Shown: piece after piece, positions 26,761 to 37,222 of the stretch | How positions within the stretch are numbered: position 1 is the first letter of the stretch | Layout of the letters: each line of letters starts with the position of its first letter | Origin: JBEVJC01 sp040510375 | GTDB taxonomy: Bacteria; Bacteroidota; Bacteroidia; Chitinophagales; Chitinophagaceae | Reading direction: 5' to 3' | Assembly (NCBI GenBank): GCA_040510375.1 | Contig: JBEVJC010000012.1 | Span: 434,001 to 498,000, forward strand | DNA length: 64,000 nucleotides | Position numbers and translations under genes: made by a program | The notes under the pieces: model-generated | What the model was told of the DNA's origin: nothing | Databases searched by the model: none | The model's input: only the letters and a program-made list of their open reading frames with translations

Positions 26761-28473
26761 ATGCAGCAGAAGATCCGAAACATTGGTGTTTCCAGATACG
26801 GCTGGCTCATCCTGCTGGTGATCCTGGTACTAGTGAATATTGCCTCATCATTTATACATGCCCGTGTTGATCTTACACGTGAAAAAAGATATACGCTGAG
26901 CAGGGCAACGGAAAACCTTATCGGCAAACTGGATGCACCACTGGTGATCGATGTTTTCCTTGAAGGGGATTTTCCTGCAGGATTCCGCAAACTGGCCAAT
27001 AGTACCGACGATTTTCTCAGCCTGCTGAAAGACCGGAACGGTTCACTGGTCCAGTATCGTTTTATCTCTCCTGAAGAGTTGTTGGAAGGTTCAAACAAGT
27101 CATATGGCGATTCCCTGGTTTCGTTGGGAGCGCGGCCAATCAACCTGACTGTGCAGGCAAAATCAGGCGAGAGCAGTAATATTATTTTTCCCGTTGCACT
27201 GGTTCATTATAAAGGCAAACAATCGCTGGTAAATATTTACTCCGGTGCCAGTGGCCGTATTTCGCAGGAAGAAATCAATGGCTCGGAAGCAACCATGGAA
27301 TACCAGTTTGCCAAAACGATTGATCGCCTGACTGATGATTCAAAACCGCTGGTGGCCTATTCTTTTGGTAACGGCGAACCAACCGATGCCCGGGCCTATG
27401 GGATCCAGGAAGCTTTATCGAATGATTACCGGCTCGCCCTGCTCAACCTGAACACACAGCCACTGATTCCCGATACGTTTAATGTGCTGATGCTGGTGAA
27501 ACCCTCGGTCCCCTACACAGAAGCCGAAAAACTGAAGATCGACCAGTTCGTGATGCACGGTGGTAAACTGCTGATGTATGTGGATGCACTTATTGCCGAA
27601 CAGGATAGTCTTCGTTTTAAACCCCAGACCATTGCCTACGACCGCAACCTGAACCTGACCGATCTTCTATTTAAATACGGAGCACGCATCAATCCTTCGC
27701 TGGTAATGGATCTTCAATGTGATTTCCTGCCTTTTGCCGTTGGGGGGAATGCTGAAACTCCACAATTTGAATTTCTCCGGTGGAATTATTACCCGTTGTT
27801 TGAATCGCGGGGTACCCATTCCATCAATAAAAGCCTGGGACTGGTTGCCGGAAAATTTGTAAACTCCATTGATACTATCGCTTCTCCCGGGATCTCTAAA
27901 ACAGTGTTGCTTTCTTCATCACCTAATTCCCGCGTGATCAGTACACCTGCCCTGATCAGCCTGAATGAAAACAAGAATGTTCCGGAAGACGCGCAGTTCA
28001 GGAGTAATAATATTCCTGTTGCAGTATTACTGGAGGGCCGGTTTCCGTCGCTGTACCGCAACCGGGTTACCCGGGCGCAGAACGATTCACTGGCCGGTGC
28101 CGGCATCCGGTTTAAGCCCAGCTCCGAAGAAAACAAGATGATTATTGTGGGCGATGGTGATATGGCATTAAACGATGTATCGTCGAAAGAAGGCCCCCTG
28201 CCCCTGGGTATGAACCTGTTCACGGTCGGGTCGCAGTATGAATACACTTTCGCCAACAGGGATTTCCTGTTGAACTCCCTGGAGTACCTGGTCAACAAAC
28301 CGGCCATAGTGGAAACCCGCAATAAAAATATCGTATTGCGCCTGCTCGACAAGCGTAAAGTGGATGAGAACAAGGGCATGTGGCAGCTGATCAATATCGT
28401 GCTGCCCGTGCTGCTGGTCATCATTGCGGGTTTCGTTTACCAGCGTATCCGCCGGAATAAATATGCCTCATAA
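26761..28473 (+). CDS. gldG: Gliding-associated ABC transporter substrate-binding protein GldG
   Basis: A 570-residue protein with an N-terminal transmembrane helix (YGWLILLVILVLVNIASSF), a large periplasmic domain and a second helix near the C-terminus (LINIVLPVLLVIIAGFVYQRI). The early motif DLTREKRYTLSRAT and the block SFGNGEPTDARAYGIQEAL are GldG-like. It is translationally adjacent to gldF, as in other Bacteroidota. Confidence 0.88.
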   Translation: MQQKIRNIGVSRYGWLILLVILVLVNIASSFIHARVDLTREKRYTLSRATENLIGKLDAPLVIDVFLEGDFPAGFRKLANSTDDFLSLLKDRNGSLVQYRFISPEELLEGSNKSYGDSLVSLGARPINLTVQAKSGESSNIIFPVALVHYKGKQSLVNIYSGASGRISQEEINGSEATMEYQFAKTIDRLTDDSKPLVAYSFGNGEPTDARAYGIQEALSNDYRLALLNLNTQPLIPDTFNVLMLVKPSVPYTEAEKLKIDQFVMHGGKLLMYVDALIAEQDSLRFKPQTIAYDRNLNLTDLLFKYGARINPSLVMDLQCDFLPFAVGGNAETPQFEFLRWNYYPLFESRGTHSINKSLGLVAGKFVNSIDTIASPGISKTVLLSSSPNSRVISTPALISLNENKNVPEDAQFRSNNIPVAVLLEGRFPSLYRNRVTRAQNDSLAGAGIRFKPSSEENKMIIVGDGDMALNDVSSKEGPLPLGMNLFTVGSQYEYTFANRDFLLNSLEYLVNKPAIVETRNKNIVLRLLDKRKVDENKGMWQLINIVLPVLLVIIAGFVYQRIRRNKYAS

Positions 28474-28507
28474 ATCCGGTAACAGTCCTACCATAGCACC
28501 ATCCCGT

Positions 28508-28515
28508 TATCTTTG
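28508..28515 (+). promoter_or_regulatory. TATCTTTG -7 element of the terC gene
   Basis: TATCTTTG fits TAnnTTTG, 21 nt before the ATG at 28537. It supports that start over an ATG at 28513, which would lie within or before the transcript start. Confidence 0.55.
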
Positions 28516-28536
28516 CCATCAAACCCCCGGTTAAGG

Positions 28537-29508
28537 ATGAATAACGATAAGATTACCTATCTCGTTTTTGGTATTGTGCTCCTGCTTGCACTTATTGCGG
28601 ATCTTGGAATCCTCAGTAAGAATGATAAGAAGGTTACGATCAGACAGGCATTATACCAGACCTTTTTCTGGGTATCACTCGCCATGGGTTTTTTTGTTTT
28701 TATGTGGATCGAGAAAGGCCAGACCCTGGCACTCGAATACCTCAGTGCCTACCTGATGGAATGGAGCCTGAGCATTGACAATATTTTTGTATTCATTCTC
28801 ATTTTTGCATCCTTTGGCGTGAAGGAAAAACAATATGGCCGGGTATTACTCATAGGTATCCTTATGGCGATTGTGTTCCGCGTAATATTTATTACCATAG
28901 GAGTGGCGCTGGTGGACCGTTTCAGCTGGATCCTTTACATTTTCGGTGTGTTTCTTGTTTATACCGGGATCAAGATGTTCAGCTCGGGTGATGAAGAAGC
29001 CTTTGATCCGAAGGATTCAAAAATTTATAAGTTTGTCCGTCGCGTGCTTCCCATTGTTCCGCACGATGGTGGGGGAAAATTCACCGTGATCCAGAACGGC
29101 AAAAAATATTATACGATTCTTTTTGTAGTGGTGATTATGCTTGCAGGTATCGACCTTGTGTTTGCACTGGATTCGATCCCCGCTGTGATGGGTATTTCCC
29201 GTGATAAACTGGTGATCTATACTTCCAATATTTTTGCGGTACTGGGACTTCGTTCACTGTTTTTCCTGCTGCGTGGTGCAGTCAGTAAATTCGATTTCCT
29301 GCAGCAGGGTATCGCCATTGTACTGGTTTTTATCGGACTGAAAATGCTGGGAGAACATTGGATCCGCGATTGGATCAGCAAGACCACCCAGGTATTTATT
29401 TCACTGGGGGTAATCCTGCTTTGTATCTCCGGCTCTATCTTTTATTCAATTTTTATGAAACGCAAGGGCCTGCCCCCCGACCGCGTGGATCATAGTATCA
29501 ATCAATAA
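28537..29508 (+). CDS. TerC/Alx-family membrane protein
   Basis: A 323-residue integral membrane protein of the TerC family. The paired acidic helices EWSLSIDNIFVFILIF and GIDLVFALDSIPAVMGI are the family hallmark and are thought to bind metal. Members export Mn2+ or are linked to tellurite resistance; here the exact substrate is unknown. About nine hydrophobic helices are visible. murF-alr begins 4 nt downstream, which suggests an operon. Confidence 0.88.
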   Translation: MNNDKITYLVFGIVLLLALIADLGILSKNDKKVTIRQALYQTFFWVSLAMGFFVFMWIEKGQTLALEYLSAYLMEWSLSIDNIFVFILIFASFGVKEKQYGRVLLIGILMAIVFRVIFITIGVALVDRFSWILYIFGVFLVYTGIKMFSSGDEEAFDPKDSKIYKFVRRVLPIVPHDGGGKFTVIQNGKKYYTILFVVVIMLAGIDLVFALDSIPAVMGISRDKLVIYTSNIFAVLGLRSLFFLLRGAVSKFDFLQQGIAIVLVFIGLKMLGEHWIRDWISKTTQVFISLGVILLCISGSIFYSIFMKRKGLPPDRVDHSINQ

Positions 29509-29511
29509 CAT

Positions 29512-31995
29512 TTGTTGTATACCGCCAGGCATATCGCAGACATTGTTCATTCGTCCTCAGTAGTCAGCGACCGTGTGGTCGCGAATATCCTGGTCGATAG
29601 CCGGCGGGTTTATTCTCCCGGTGATTCTGTATTTTTTGCATTGAAGGGGAACCGCCGCAACGGCAGTAATTACCTGGCAGAACTTTACCAGAAACATGTC
29701 CGTTGTTTTGTGGTCAGTGAACAACCCGATAAAACAAATTTCCCGGATGCAGATTTTATCCTGGTGAATGATACCCTGGAAGCCTTACAGCAGCTGGCTG
29801 CGGCGCACAGGCGGCGTTTTAAAATTCCTGTGATTGGTATAACCGGCAGTAACGGGAAAACCATTGTCAAGGAATGGTTGTATCAGCTATTGCAACCCGA
29901 ATTCAATATTGTAAGAAGTCCCAGGAGTTACAATTCGCAGACCGGCGTTCCATTGAGCGTATGGGAAATGAATGAACAACATACCCTCGCCATTTTTGAA
30001 GCAGGTATTTCCTTACCTGGTGAAATGGAAAAACTGGAAGAAATCATCCGTCCGGATACCGGCATATTCACCAATATCGGTGAAGCGCATAGTGAGGGGT
30101 TCAGTGATCTCCGTTTTAAAGTTATGGAGAAGGTGAAACTTTTCAAACATAGCAGTGCGGTTGTTTATAACGCTAATAACGATCTAATTACCGAAGCCGT
30201 AAGGGGCGAAATGCAGCGGAAGCAGGACTCCCTGCTCGATTGGAAATATAACTCAGCCGCATACCTCGATGTGGTGGAACGGATTCGTGAGACAGAGAGT
30301 TGCACACTGGTTGCGCTTTTCAACGGGAACAGTATCCGGCTGACCATTCCGTTTACCGACAGGGCTTCGGAAGAGAATGCAATTACCTGCTGGACCTTAT
30401 TACTTCATATGGGTTATACCAATGAAGTGATTGCTGAACGGATGCTTCGGCTGCAGGCAGTGAATATGCGGCTTGAAGTGAAACGTGGTATCAACAATTG
30501 TATCATCATCAATGATAGTTATAGTGCCGATCCCGACTCGCTCCAGATTGCACTTGGTTTTATGCAGCAACAAAGCCAGGGCAGGGCGAAGACGGTGATC
30601 CTGTCAGATTTTCTCCAGAGTGCCAGTACCGATGAATCACTTTACCACGATATACTGGAGAGCCTTGCCGAACAGCGGGTCAGTGAACTGGTAGTGGTAG
30701 GTCCTCGTATCACGGCAGCACTGGCCAGGTTATCCGCCGAAGAATTACGCGGAATTAACCTGAGCAGTTTTGAATCAACAGAAGCCTTTCTTCGTTCCTT
30801 CCGTGCTTCTGCATTTAAGGATCAGATCATATTGGTGAAAGGTGCCCGCGTTTTCCACTTCGAGGAAATTGCAGCCATCCTTGAATATAAACGCCACCAG
30901 ACACTGCTGGAGATCAATCTCCGCGCGATTGTACACAATGTAAAATTTTACCAGGAGCGCCTCCGGCCATCCACCAGGATCATGGCCATGGTAAAGGCGT
31001 TTGCATACGGGGCAGGTGGTGCAGAAATTGCGGGCATCCTGCAATTCCATAAAGTGGACTACCTGGGCGTTGCATATGCCGACGAAGGAGTTGAACTCCG
31101 CAAGGCGGGTATCACTCTTCCGATCATGGTGATCAATCCGGAGGAAGCATCATTCGAATCAATTGTCAACTACGACCTGGAACCGGATCTTTATTCCATG
31201 GAATTACTTACGGCGTTTGGTGATTTTCTTAAACAGGAAGGATTGCCATCATATCCCGTGCATATCGAAATTGAAACCGGTATGAACCGGCTGGGATTTG
31301 AATTATCACAGGTGGATACACTGGTTGATCTGCTTGTTGCATCTCCGCTCTTTAAAGTACAATCGGTATTCTCACATCTCGCTGCAAGTGAAGATGGGGC
31401 TGAAGATGAGTATACACGCAAACAATTTAAAGCCTACCAGCAGGCGGTAGCGAAAATTTCGGCGCGACTGGAATATCCGTTTATCCGTCATATCTCCAAT
31501 ACAGCGGCTATCTCGAGGTTACCCGAACTAGAACTCGATATGGTCAGGTTGGGAATCGGGCTATACGGTATTGACAGTTCCGGAAAAAACCAGCCCTTGC
31601 TGCAACCCGCAGCCACCCTGCGTTCTACAGTAGCGCAGGTAAAATACCTGAAGGCGGGGGAGACTGTTGGTTACAACCGCAGGGGAAAGATTGAACATGA
31701 TACAATTGTTGCCACGGTGCGGATTGGTTATGCTGATGGTTATTCACGTCGACTTGGTTATGGTGCCGGTAAAATGTATATAAACGGGGCACTCGCACCC
31801 GTTATAGGCACAGTAAGTATGGACATGACCATGGTTGATGTAACCGATATTCCGCATGTTAAGGAGGGCGATGATGTGATCATCTTCGGAAAAGAACTAC
31901 CGGTGCAGGAAGTAGCTGGCTGGGCCGGTACTATTCCATACGAAATCATGACGGGAATATCCCAACGGGTACAGCGGGTATATTTCGAAGAATAA
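29512..31995 (+). CDS. Bifunctional MurF ligase / alanine racemase fusion
   Basis: An 827-residue fusion. Residues 1 to about 455 are MurF (UDP-MurNAc-tripeptide:D-Ala-D-Ala ligase) with the ATP loop GITGSNGKTIVKEW and INDSYSADPDSLQ. Residues about 460-827 are alanine racemase, with the PLP lysine in MAMVKAFAYGAG and the catalytic-Tyr region ETVGYNRRGKI. It joins D-Ala supply to D-Ala-D-Ala use in cell wall synthesis and is a known Bacteroidota arrangement. No ATG precedes the N-terminal strand, so TTG at 29512 (or 29515) is the start. Confidence 0.92.
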   Translation: MLYTARHIADIVHSSSVVSDRVVANILVDSRRVYSPGDSVFFALKGNRRNGSNYLAELYQKHVRCFVVSEQPDKTNFPDADFILVNDTLEALQQLAAAHRRRFKIPVIGITGSNGKTIVKEWLYQLLQPEFNIVRSPRSYNSQTGVPLSVWEMNEQHTLAIFEAGISLPGEMEKLEEIIRPDTGIFTNIGEAHSEGFSDLRFKVMEKVKLFKHSSAVVYNANNDLITEAVRGEMQRKQDSLLDWKYNSAAYLDVVERIRETESCTLVALFNGNSIRLTIPFTDRASEENAITCWTLLLHMGYTNEVIAERMLRLQAVNMRLEVKRGINNCIIINDSYSADPDSLQIALGFMQQQSQGRAKTVILSDFLQSASTDESLYHDILESLAEQRVSELVVVGPRITAALARLSAEELRGINLSSFESTEAFLRSFRASAFKDQIILVKGARVFHFEEIAAILEYKRHQTLLEINLRAIVHNVKFYQERLRPSTRIMAMVKAFAYGAGGAEIAGILQFHKVDYLGVAYADEGVELRKAGITLPIMVINPEEASFESIVNYDLEPDLYSMELLTAFGDFLKQEGLPSYPVHIEIETGMNRLGFELSQVDTLVDLLVASPLFKVQSVFSHLAASEDGAEDEYTRKQFKAYQQAVAKISARLEYPFIRHISNTAAISRLPELELDMVRLGIGLYGIDSSGKNQPLLQPAATLRSTVAQVKYLKAGETVGYNRRGKIEHDTIVATVRIGYADGYSRRLGYGAGKMYINGALAPVIGTVSMDMTMVDVTDIPHVKEGDDVIIFGKELPVQEVAGWAGTIPYEIMTGISQRVQRVYFEE

Positions 31996-32287
31996 ACCGT
32001 TATTCCACTAGTTTTCGCAGCACCGTATTTTTCCGGTTTGTCCCGCAATCCCTTATTTATCATCACTTGCAAAAAAAAATGCAGATGTTTCCCAGTTAAC
32101 TTATTTTTTCCGCAAAAGCATTTATCCATTGTAACCGGTAATCGGCTGCAGATTCACCTATGACTTGTGCGGGGATATATGCCGTACTATCGCTACAAAA
32201 TATCAGGCTGAAACCCTCTTGTTCCATGTGGCTACATCCCGTAGTTTGCATCCTGAAATCCAACTTTGAAAAATTCATAATCCAACT

Positions 32288-34606
32288 ATGAAAAAAACTT
32301 TACCTGTTCTTATTTTACCGGGTTTAAGAAGTAAGGGAGTCTTTTTTCTCTGGTCATTACTCTTCCTTTTTCTTGTTTCTGTCGCTAAGGGGCAAACCGT
32401 CACTACCGGCAGGAGTTATATCAATATTACACGTCCCAACGGAGGCACATTCCTGCCGGGTGATATCCTGGAAATCAGGTCAACCATTGCAGTTACCGGT
32501 GGCAATAGTGCCAATGCATCGCGGTTAAATTCGGTCCGTTTTAATGATACCATTAATATCGCCAAACTGAGTTATGTGCCCGGATCATTGAAGATGATTT
32601 CCAATGAGGGACGGTTACAATATGCCTACACCGATAATGCAGATGTTGATTCGGCCAGTATCAATACCGGTACAGGTCAGCTCAGATTTAATATTGGCGC
32701 TGGTGCCGGTGCATCAAATGTTTCCACAGAAGGCACTGCGGTTGGTAATGCGGGGAACCTATGGGGAGGTAATTTTTTCCGGCCATCTTTTTATGGTAAT
32801 ACCTGTATCCGCGTTTATGCCTACCGTGTGCAGATCCTGACTGTTCCTTCAGCAGTTGATATAGATACAACGATTGTGCTTAGTACAGGTAATTTCCGGT
32901 ACAGGATTGGTACCTCAACAACCGATGTGGTTTCTGGTTTTAGTCCGTCACTGATGAGGATATCTCCCGATTATGGTTTATGTACCAATGCAATTGGTAC
33001 CAATGCCATTCTTGGTGAGAGCGGCGGAACATTTGGTTCCGGTACTCCGCAGAACAGGGCTGGCGGCAGTACGTTTGTACCACCGCCTTATACCTATGCA
33101 GCTTTTGCATCGGGTGCACCTAATGATAATTACTATGGACTTGCCAACCGCACCAGTGCAAATGGTTCGGTTAATGCCAATGCTGCCATGCCTGGTCCGG
33201 CACGTGTATTTGATGTGTGGGATATTATCGGTGACCATACCGGTGCCACAAATCCATTGGCGGGGAATCGCCCTACCAATACCGGTTATGCTGTAATTAT
33301 CAATGCCAGTTATCAGACAAACCGCGCTTTCACACAGAATATTACCAATGTGTGTGAAGAAACCTACTATGAATTTTCGGCCTGGTTCCGCAATATCTGT
33401 CGTCGCTGCGGATGTGATTCAACCGGTAAAGGTGCCGGCTCTACGGGGTATGTTCCTGCCCCTGGAAATGATTCATCCGGGGTACGTCCCAACCTGACAT
33501 TCCAGATCGACGGACAGGATTGTTATACCACAGGCAACCTCGCTTATACCGGGGAATGGATCAAGAAGGGTTTTATTTTCCGCACCAAACCCGGACAAAC
33601 TTCTTTCACTGTTACCATCAGGAACAATGCCCCTGGTGGCGGTGGAAACGATTGGGCAATCGATGATATCGGTGTGCTGACCTGTTTGCCGAGCATGCGT
33701 TATTCACCCTCACTTACTCCATCAGTATGTCGCGGCAATGCGTTGACCATTACGGATACGGTCAGGTCGTTTTTTCCCAACTATACTTATAGCCGCTGGC
33801 AGAGAAGTACCGATGGTGGTGCCACATGGAGTGATATCGGTGCTGTAACGGGACCCGCTTCCACTGTATTTGACGGACTTTATTACCAATATGTATCTGC
33901 ATATACCGTTCCTCCCGCCAATACTTTACCGGTCAACAGCAATGATAAATACCGGTTGCTGGTAGGTACATCAGCGCTTAACGTTCAGAATGCAGACTGC
34001 CGGTCTACGGATGTTACCAATGTGGTCACGCTGAATGTGGTGATCTGCGATCCGGTGCTCGACCTTACTGTTGTGAACCTTACGGGTGCTTTGTTCAATG
34101 GCAGGGGCCAGTTGAAGTGGACTGCAAAGGGTGTAGATCCGGAAGGTATTTTTTATGTAGAGAAGAGTATTGATGGCAGTAATTTCTCAGTGATCGGTGA
34201 GGTAAAGGTCGATGCTGCACCCAATAGCCAGTATGTATTTACAGACCCATCGGTGCTTTCAGGAAAAGTTTGGTACCGGCTTAGTTCAGGTATGACCAGC
34301 GGAGGGAGGTCTTATACACGTGCGCTGGTAATGAACAGGGATGAACCGGTTCTTTCTTTCTCCTCTGTTGTCAATCCTTTTAGCCAGACCCTGTGGTTTG
34401 ATATTATGTCGGCGAAACGGACAGTCCTGCAGGTAACCGTGCTTGACGCAGGTGGGCGGCCAGTCAGGAAAGGAAGTTTCCAGGTACAGGCCGGGACAAA
34501 CCAGTTATCCTTCACAGATCTTGGTTCACTCAGGCCGGGGATGTATATCCTTCGGGTTGAACAGGAGGGCAAAACCATTTTCCATAAACTGATGAAACAA
34601 CAGTAA
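32288..34606 (+). CDS. Large secreted protein with T9SS type A sorting tail
   Basis: A 772-residue protein with an N-terminal signal/anchor (GVFFLWSLLFLFLVSVAKGQ) and a C-terminal sorting domain of about 75 residues ending GSLRPGMYILRVEQEGKTIFHKLMKQQ, typical for export by the type IX system. The middle is Gly/Asn/Thr-rich. It has a cluster RNICRRCGCDSTG and a beta-sandwich-like stretch (about residues 395-465: LTFQIDGQDCY, GFIFRTKPGQTSFTVTIRNN, WAIDDIGVLTC) resembling carbohydrate-binding or jelly-roll folds. I do not recognise a catalytic domain. It is convergent with lspA. Confidence 0.8.
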   Translation: MKKTLPVLILPGLRSKGVFFLWSLLFLFLVSVAKGQTVTTGRSYINITRPNGGTFLPGDILEIRSTIAVTGGNSANASRLNSVRFNDTINIAKLSYVPGSLKMISNEGRLQYAYTDNADVDSASINTGTGQLRFNIGAGAGASNVSTEGTAVGNAGNLWGGNFFRPSFYGNTCIRVYAYRVQILTVPSAVDIDTTIVLSTGNFRYRIGTSTTDVVSGFSPSLMRISPDYGLCTNAIGTNAILGESGGTFGSGTPQNRAGGSTFVPPPYTYAAFASGAPNDNYYGLANRTSANGSVNANAAMPGPARVFDVWDIIGDHTGATNPLAGNRPTNTGYAVIINASYQTNRAFTQNITNVCEETYYEFSAWFRNICRRCGCDSTGKGAGSTGYVPAPGNDSSGVRPNLTFQIDGQDCYTTGNLAYTGEWIKKGFIFRTKPGQTSFTVTIRNNAPGGGGNDWAIDDIGVLTCLPSMRYSPSLTPSVCRGNALTITDTVRSFFPNYTYSRWQRSTDGGATWSDIGAVTGPASTVFDGLYYQYVSAYTVPPANTLPVNSNDKYRLLVGTSALNVQNADCRSTDVTNVVTLNVVICDPVLDLTVVNLTGALFNGRGQLKWTAKGVDPEGIFYVEKSIDGSNFSVIGEVKVDAAPNSQYVFTDPSVLSGKVWYRLSSGMTSGGRSYTRALVMNRDEPVLSFSSVVNPFSQTLWFDIMSAKRTVLQVTVLDAGGRPVRKGSFQVQAGTNQLSFTDLGSLRPGMYILRVEQEGKTIFHKLMKQQ

Positions 34607-34615
34607 GCAGGCTTA

Positions 34616-35293
34616 TTATAATACTTCAGGGTTATCACTGATACCCTTATTGATCCCGGATTCCGGTTCAGGTAGGGTGGTAATGGTATTACGTTTGAAG
34701 AATCGTTTCTGGAAAACAAAGAGAGTGATCACACCGGCTGAGATAGCTGCATCTGCAACGTTGAAGATCGGACTGAAGAATTCAAATTCATCACCACCGA
34801 TCCATGGGATCCAGGATGGCCAGTGTGCACCCTGGATGATGGGGAAATGTAACATGTCCACAACGCGTCCATGCAGGAAACCCGCATAACCTTCGGCTGG
34901 AAATATTCTTGCAACATGATCATATGAACTGGCTTCGAAGATCAGTCCGTAAAACATAGAGTCGATAAGGTTACCCAATGCACCCGCATAAATGAGCGAG
35001 GCGCAGATGATGAAGCCCCGGTGGTAATTCTGTTTAACAATCCGTCCAAGATACCAGGTGCCAAAGATGACGGCAGCAAGCCGGAAAAGTGTCAGGGCCA
35101 TTTTACCCCATTCGCCGCCAAATTCCCATCCCCAGGCCATGCCTTTGTTTTCAATAAAATAAAGTTCGAACCAGTTAAAACCCATAACATTTTTGATATG
35201 TCCGAAATGGAAACTGGTCTTGATCCAGATTTTTAAAGCCTGGTCGAGTACAATAATGAGTGCGATGAGGAGGGCTACTTTTCTAAGTTTCAC
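34616..35293 (-). CDS. lspA: Lipoprotein signal peptidase (signal peptidase II)
   Basis: A membrane aspartyl protease that removes signal peptides from prolipoproteins such as the HmuY-like and collagen-like proteins here. The first helix VALLIALIIVLDQALKIWI, the ENKGMAWGW motif and the two catalytic Asp motifs GALGNLIDSMFYG and FNVADAAIS are present. At 225 residues it is longer than the ~160 of proteobacterial enzymes. The extra length is an insert between the Asp motifs and a polar C-terminal tail, as common in Bacteroidota. Confidence 0.94.
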   Translation of the reverse strand: MKLRKVALLIALIIVLDQALKIWIKTSFHFGHIKNVMGFNWFELYFIENKGMAWGWEFGGEWGKMALTLFRLAAVIFGTWYLGRIVKQNYHRGFIICASLIYAGALGNLIDSMFYGLIFEASSYDHVARIFPAEGYAGFLHGRVVDMLHFPIIQGAHWPSWIPWIGGDEFEFFSPIFNVADAAISAGVITLFVFQKRFFKRNTITTLPEPESGINKGISDNPEVL

Positions 35294-35401
35294 TTAGGGG
35301 TTTTTAATGCGCAAATATAGGCCAAAACCCGGGAGATGATCAAATTGACGCAGGTGATGGATGGCTGGAAAACGATGGCTGTACGGCGGTGCAGAAAAGA
35401 C

Positions 35402-35427
35402 AAAAAAGTCTCCCGGGGGGAGACTTT
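35402..35427 (-). terminator. Terminator on the minus strand after a possible gene relic
   Basis: A perfect 10-bp stem AAAGTCTCCC/GGGAGACTTT is followed on the minus strand by a T run. It would end a transcript coming from about 35700-35430, where no intact gene is convincing. Confidence 0.75.
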
Positions 35428-35429
35428 CA

Positions 35430-35691
35430 CTATCTTTTAAAGAATTTTTTTACCAATTTTTTCAGCTCTTCAAAAACGGATGTCTTGGAGTTGGTTCAGG
35501 CTGGATTGTTCCGGCCGGGTAAGGATCCACCATTGGAAAAACCCTTGCCTTGCTGGCTGAACGGGACTGTCCTTCCAGTAAAGCCTGGAGATAGGGAGTG
35601 AGATTCGGTTTTCTTTTTGAAGCTGATTGTTCAGGGATGGCTTTGAGCGGATACGCTGCAAAAAAGGATACCGGTTGATTAGATTGCATAG
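35430..35691 (-). pseudogene. Possible decayed small gene
   Basis: In the 531-bp gap between lspA and fumC the minus strand carries overlapping open frames. One runs from an ATG at 35689 for 75 codons; another, one frame over, ends directly before the terminator with the Lys-rich, coiled-coil-like tail VFEELKKLVKKFFKR and a TAG. The second has no start codon. A single frameshift near 35470 would join them. The product is not recognised, and this could also be chance. Confidence 0.3.
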
Positions 35692-35824
35692 TCTTGGATT
35701 TTGATCGGATAATTTGAATTCGAGGAAGTAAGATAAGATGAGTCTGCCGCAGCTAAAAGTATTGTTATAAAAAAAGGGGCAAAATTGTTGATTTTACCCC
35801 CTTTTTAACGTGCTTTTACGAGTA

Positions 35825-37222
35825 TCAGAGCTTGCCGACCATTCCCGCGGGTACTACCCAGGCATCGAATTCCGCAGGAGTTACATAACCTAATTTAACC
35901 GCCATCTCTTTAAGTGTTGTGCCTTCCAGATGGGCTTTCTGCGCAATTTCAGCCGCTTTATAATAACCGATTTTGGTATTCAGGGCGGTTACCAGCATCA
36001 GGGAGTTCTGTACATGTTTGTTGATATTCGCCTTGATGGGTTCAATACCAATTGCACATTTATCATTGAAGCTTACACAGCCATCAGCAATAAGCCTGGC
36101 ACTATGCAGGAAATTATAGATCATCACCGGTTTGAAAACATTCAGTTCAAAATGACCGGTTGCTCCACCGATACTGATGGCCACATCGTTACCCATTACC
36201 TGTGCTGCGATCATGGTGAGTGCTTCGCATTGGGTGGGATTAACTTTACCGGGCATAATGGATGAACCTGGTTCGTTATCAGGTATGAACAGTTCGCCGA
36301 TTCCGCTGCGTGGTCCGGACGACAACATCCGGATATCATTGGCAATCTTCATCAGGCTCACTGCAACTGTCTTTAATGCTCCATGGGCTTCAACAATCGC
36401 ATCATGCGCTGCGAGTGCTTCAAATTTATTCTCTGCTGTTACAAAGGGAAGTCTGGTCAGTTTGGCAATATGTTTGGCAACATTCACTGAATAGTTCGGT
36501 GGGGTGTTGATACCGGTGCCTACGGCTGTGCCGCCCAGTGCGAGTTCACTCAGGTGTGCCAGTGAATTATTGATAGCACGCAGGCCATGATCAAGCTGGG
36601 ATACATAACCACTGAATTCCTGTCCCACGGTAAGCGGTGTTGCATCCATGAAGTGGGTGCGACCAATTTTTACCACCTTCATAAAACTCTTGCTTTTTTT
36701 TGCAAGGGTATCGCGCAGTTTTTTTATCCCGGGGATTGTTTTTTCAACCAGGATCTGGTACGCTGCGATGTGCATGGCAGTGGGAAAGGTATCGTTGGAA
36801 GACTGCGATTTATTTACATCGTCATTGGGATGGAGGAATTTTTGTTTGTCGGTTAGTTTACCACCTTTTAATACATGTCCGCGATAAGCAACCACTTCAT
36901 TTACGTTCATATTGCTTTGTGTGCCGCTTCCTGTTTGCCAGACCACAAGCGGGAATGAATCGTCAAGACTGCCGGCGAGTATTTCGTCGCAGACCTTTCC
37001 AATCAACGCTGATTTATTTTTTGCAAGGATACCTGCTTCCTGGTTGGTGATGGCTGCAGCTTTTTTCAGATAGGCGAATGCGCGGATAATTTCTTTTGGC
37101 ATCCTGTTGATGTCAGTAGCGATCTGGAAGTTATCAATACTGCGTTGGGTCTGTGCTCCGTAATACGCTTTGGCCGGAACCCTGACTTCGCCCATGGTGT
37201 CTTTTTCTATACGATAGTCCAT
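35825..37222 (-). CDS. fumC: Class II fumarate hydratase
   Basis: It interconverts fumarate and malate in the TCA cycle. The signature GSSIMPGKVNPTQCEA lies near residue 320. TGSGTQSNMNVNEVVA, GRTHFMDATPLTVGQEFSGY and HPNDDVNKSQSSNDTFP are also typical of class II fumarases. The ATG at 37222 (MDYRIEKDTMGEVRV) gives 465 residues; an ATG at 37258 adds 12 atypical residues. It diverges from the GH88 gene. Confidence 0.95.
   Translation of the reverse strand: MDYRIEKDTMGEVRVPAKAYYGAQTQRSIDNFQIATDINRMPKEIIRAFAYLKKAAAITNQEAGILAKNKSALIGKVCDEILAGSLDDSFPLVVWQTGSGTQSNMNVNEVVAYRGHVLKGGKLTDKQKFLHPNDDVNKSQSSNDTFPTAMHIAAYQILVEKTIPGIKKLRDTLAKKSKSFMKVVKIGRTHFMDATPLTVGQEFSGYVSQLDHGLRAINNSLAHLSELALGGTAVGTGINTPPNYSVNVAKHIAKLTRLPFVTAENKFEALAAHDAIVEAHGALKTVAVSLMKIANDIRMLSSGPRSGIGELFIPDNEPGSSIMPGKVNPTQCEALTMIAAQVMGNDVAISIGGATGHFELNVFKPVMIYNFLHSARLIADGCVSFNDKCAIGIEPIKANINKHVQNSLMLVTALNTKIGYYKAAEIAQKAHLEGTTLKEMAVKLGYVTPAEFDAWVVPAGMVGKL

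Noticed and set aside
32096..32278. A 60-codon minus-strand frame in the gap before the T9SS protein
   Set aside because: It has no motif, no terminator and ordinary chance length. I see nothing else in this 292-bp gap.
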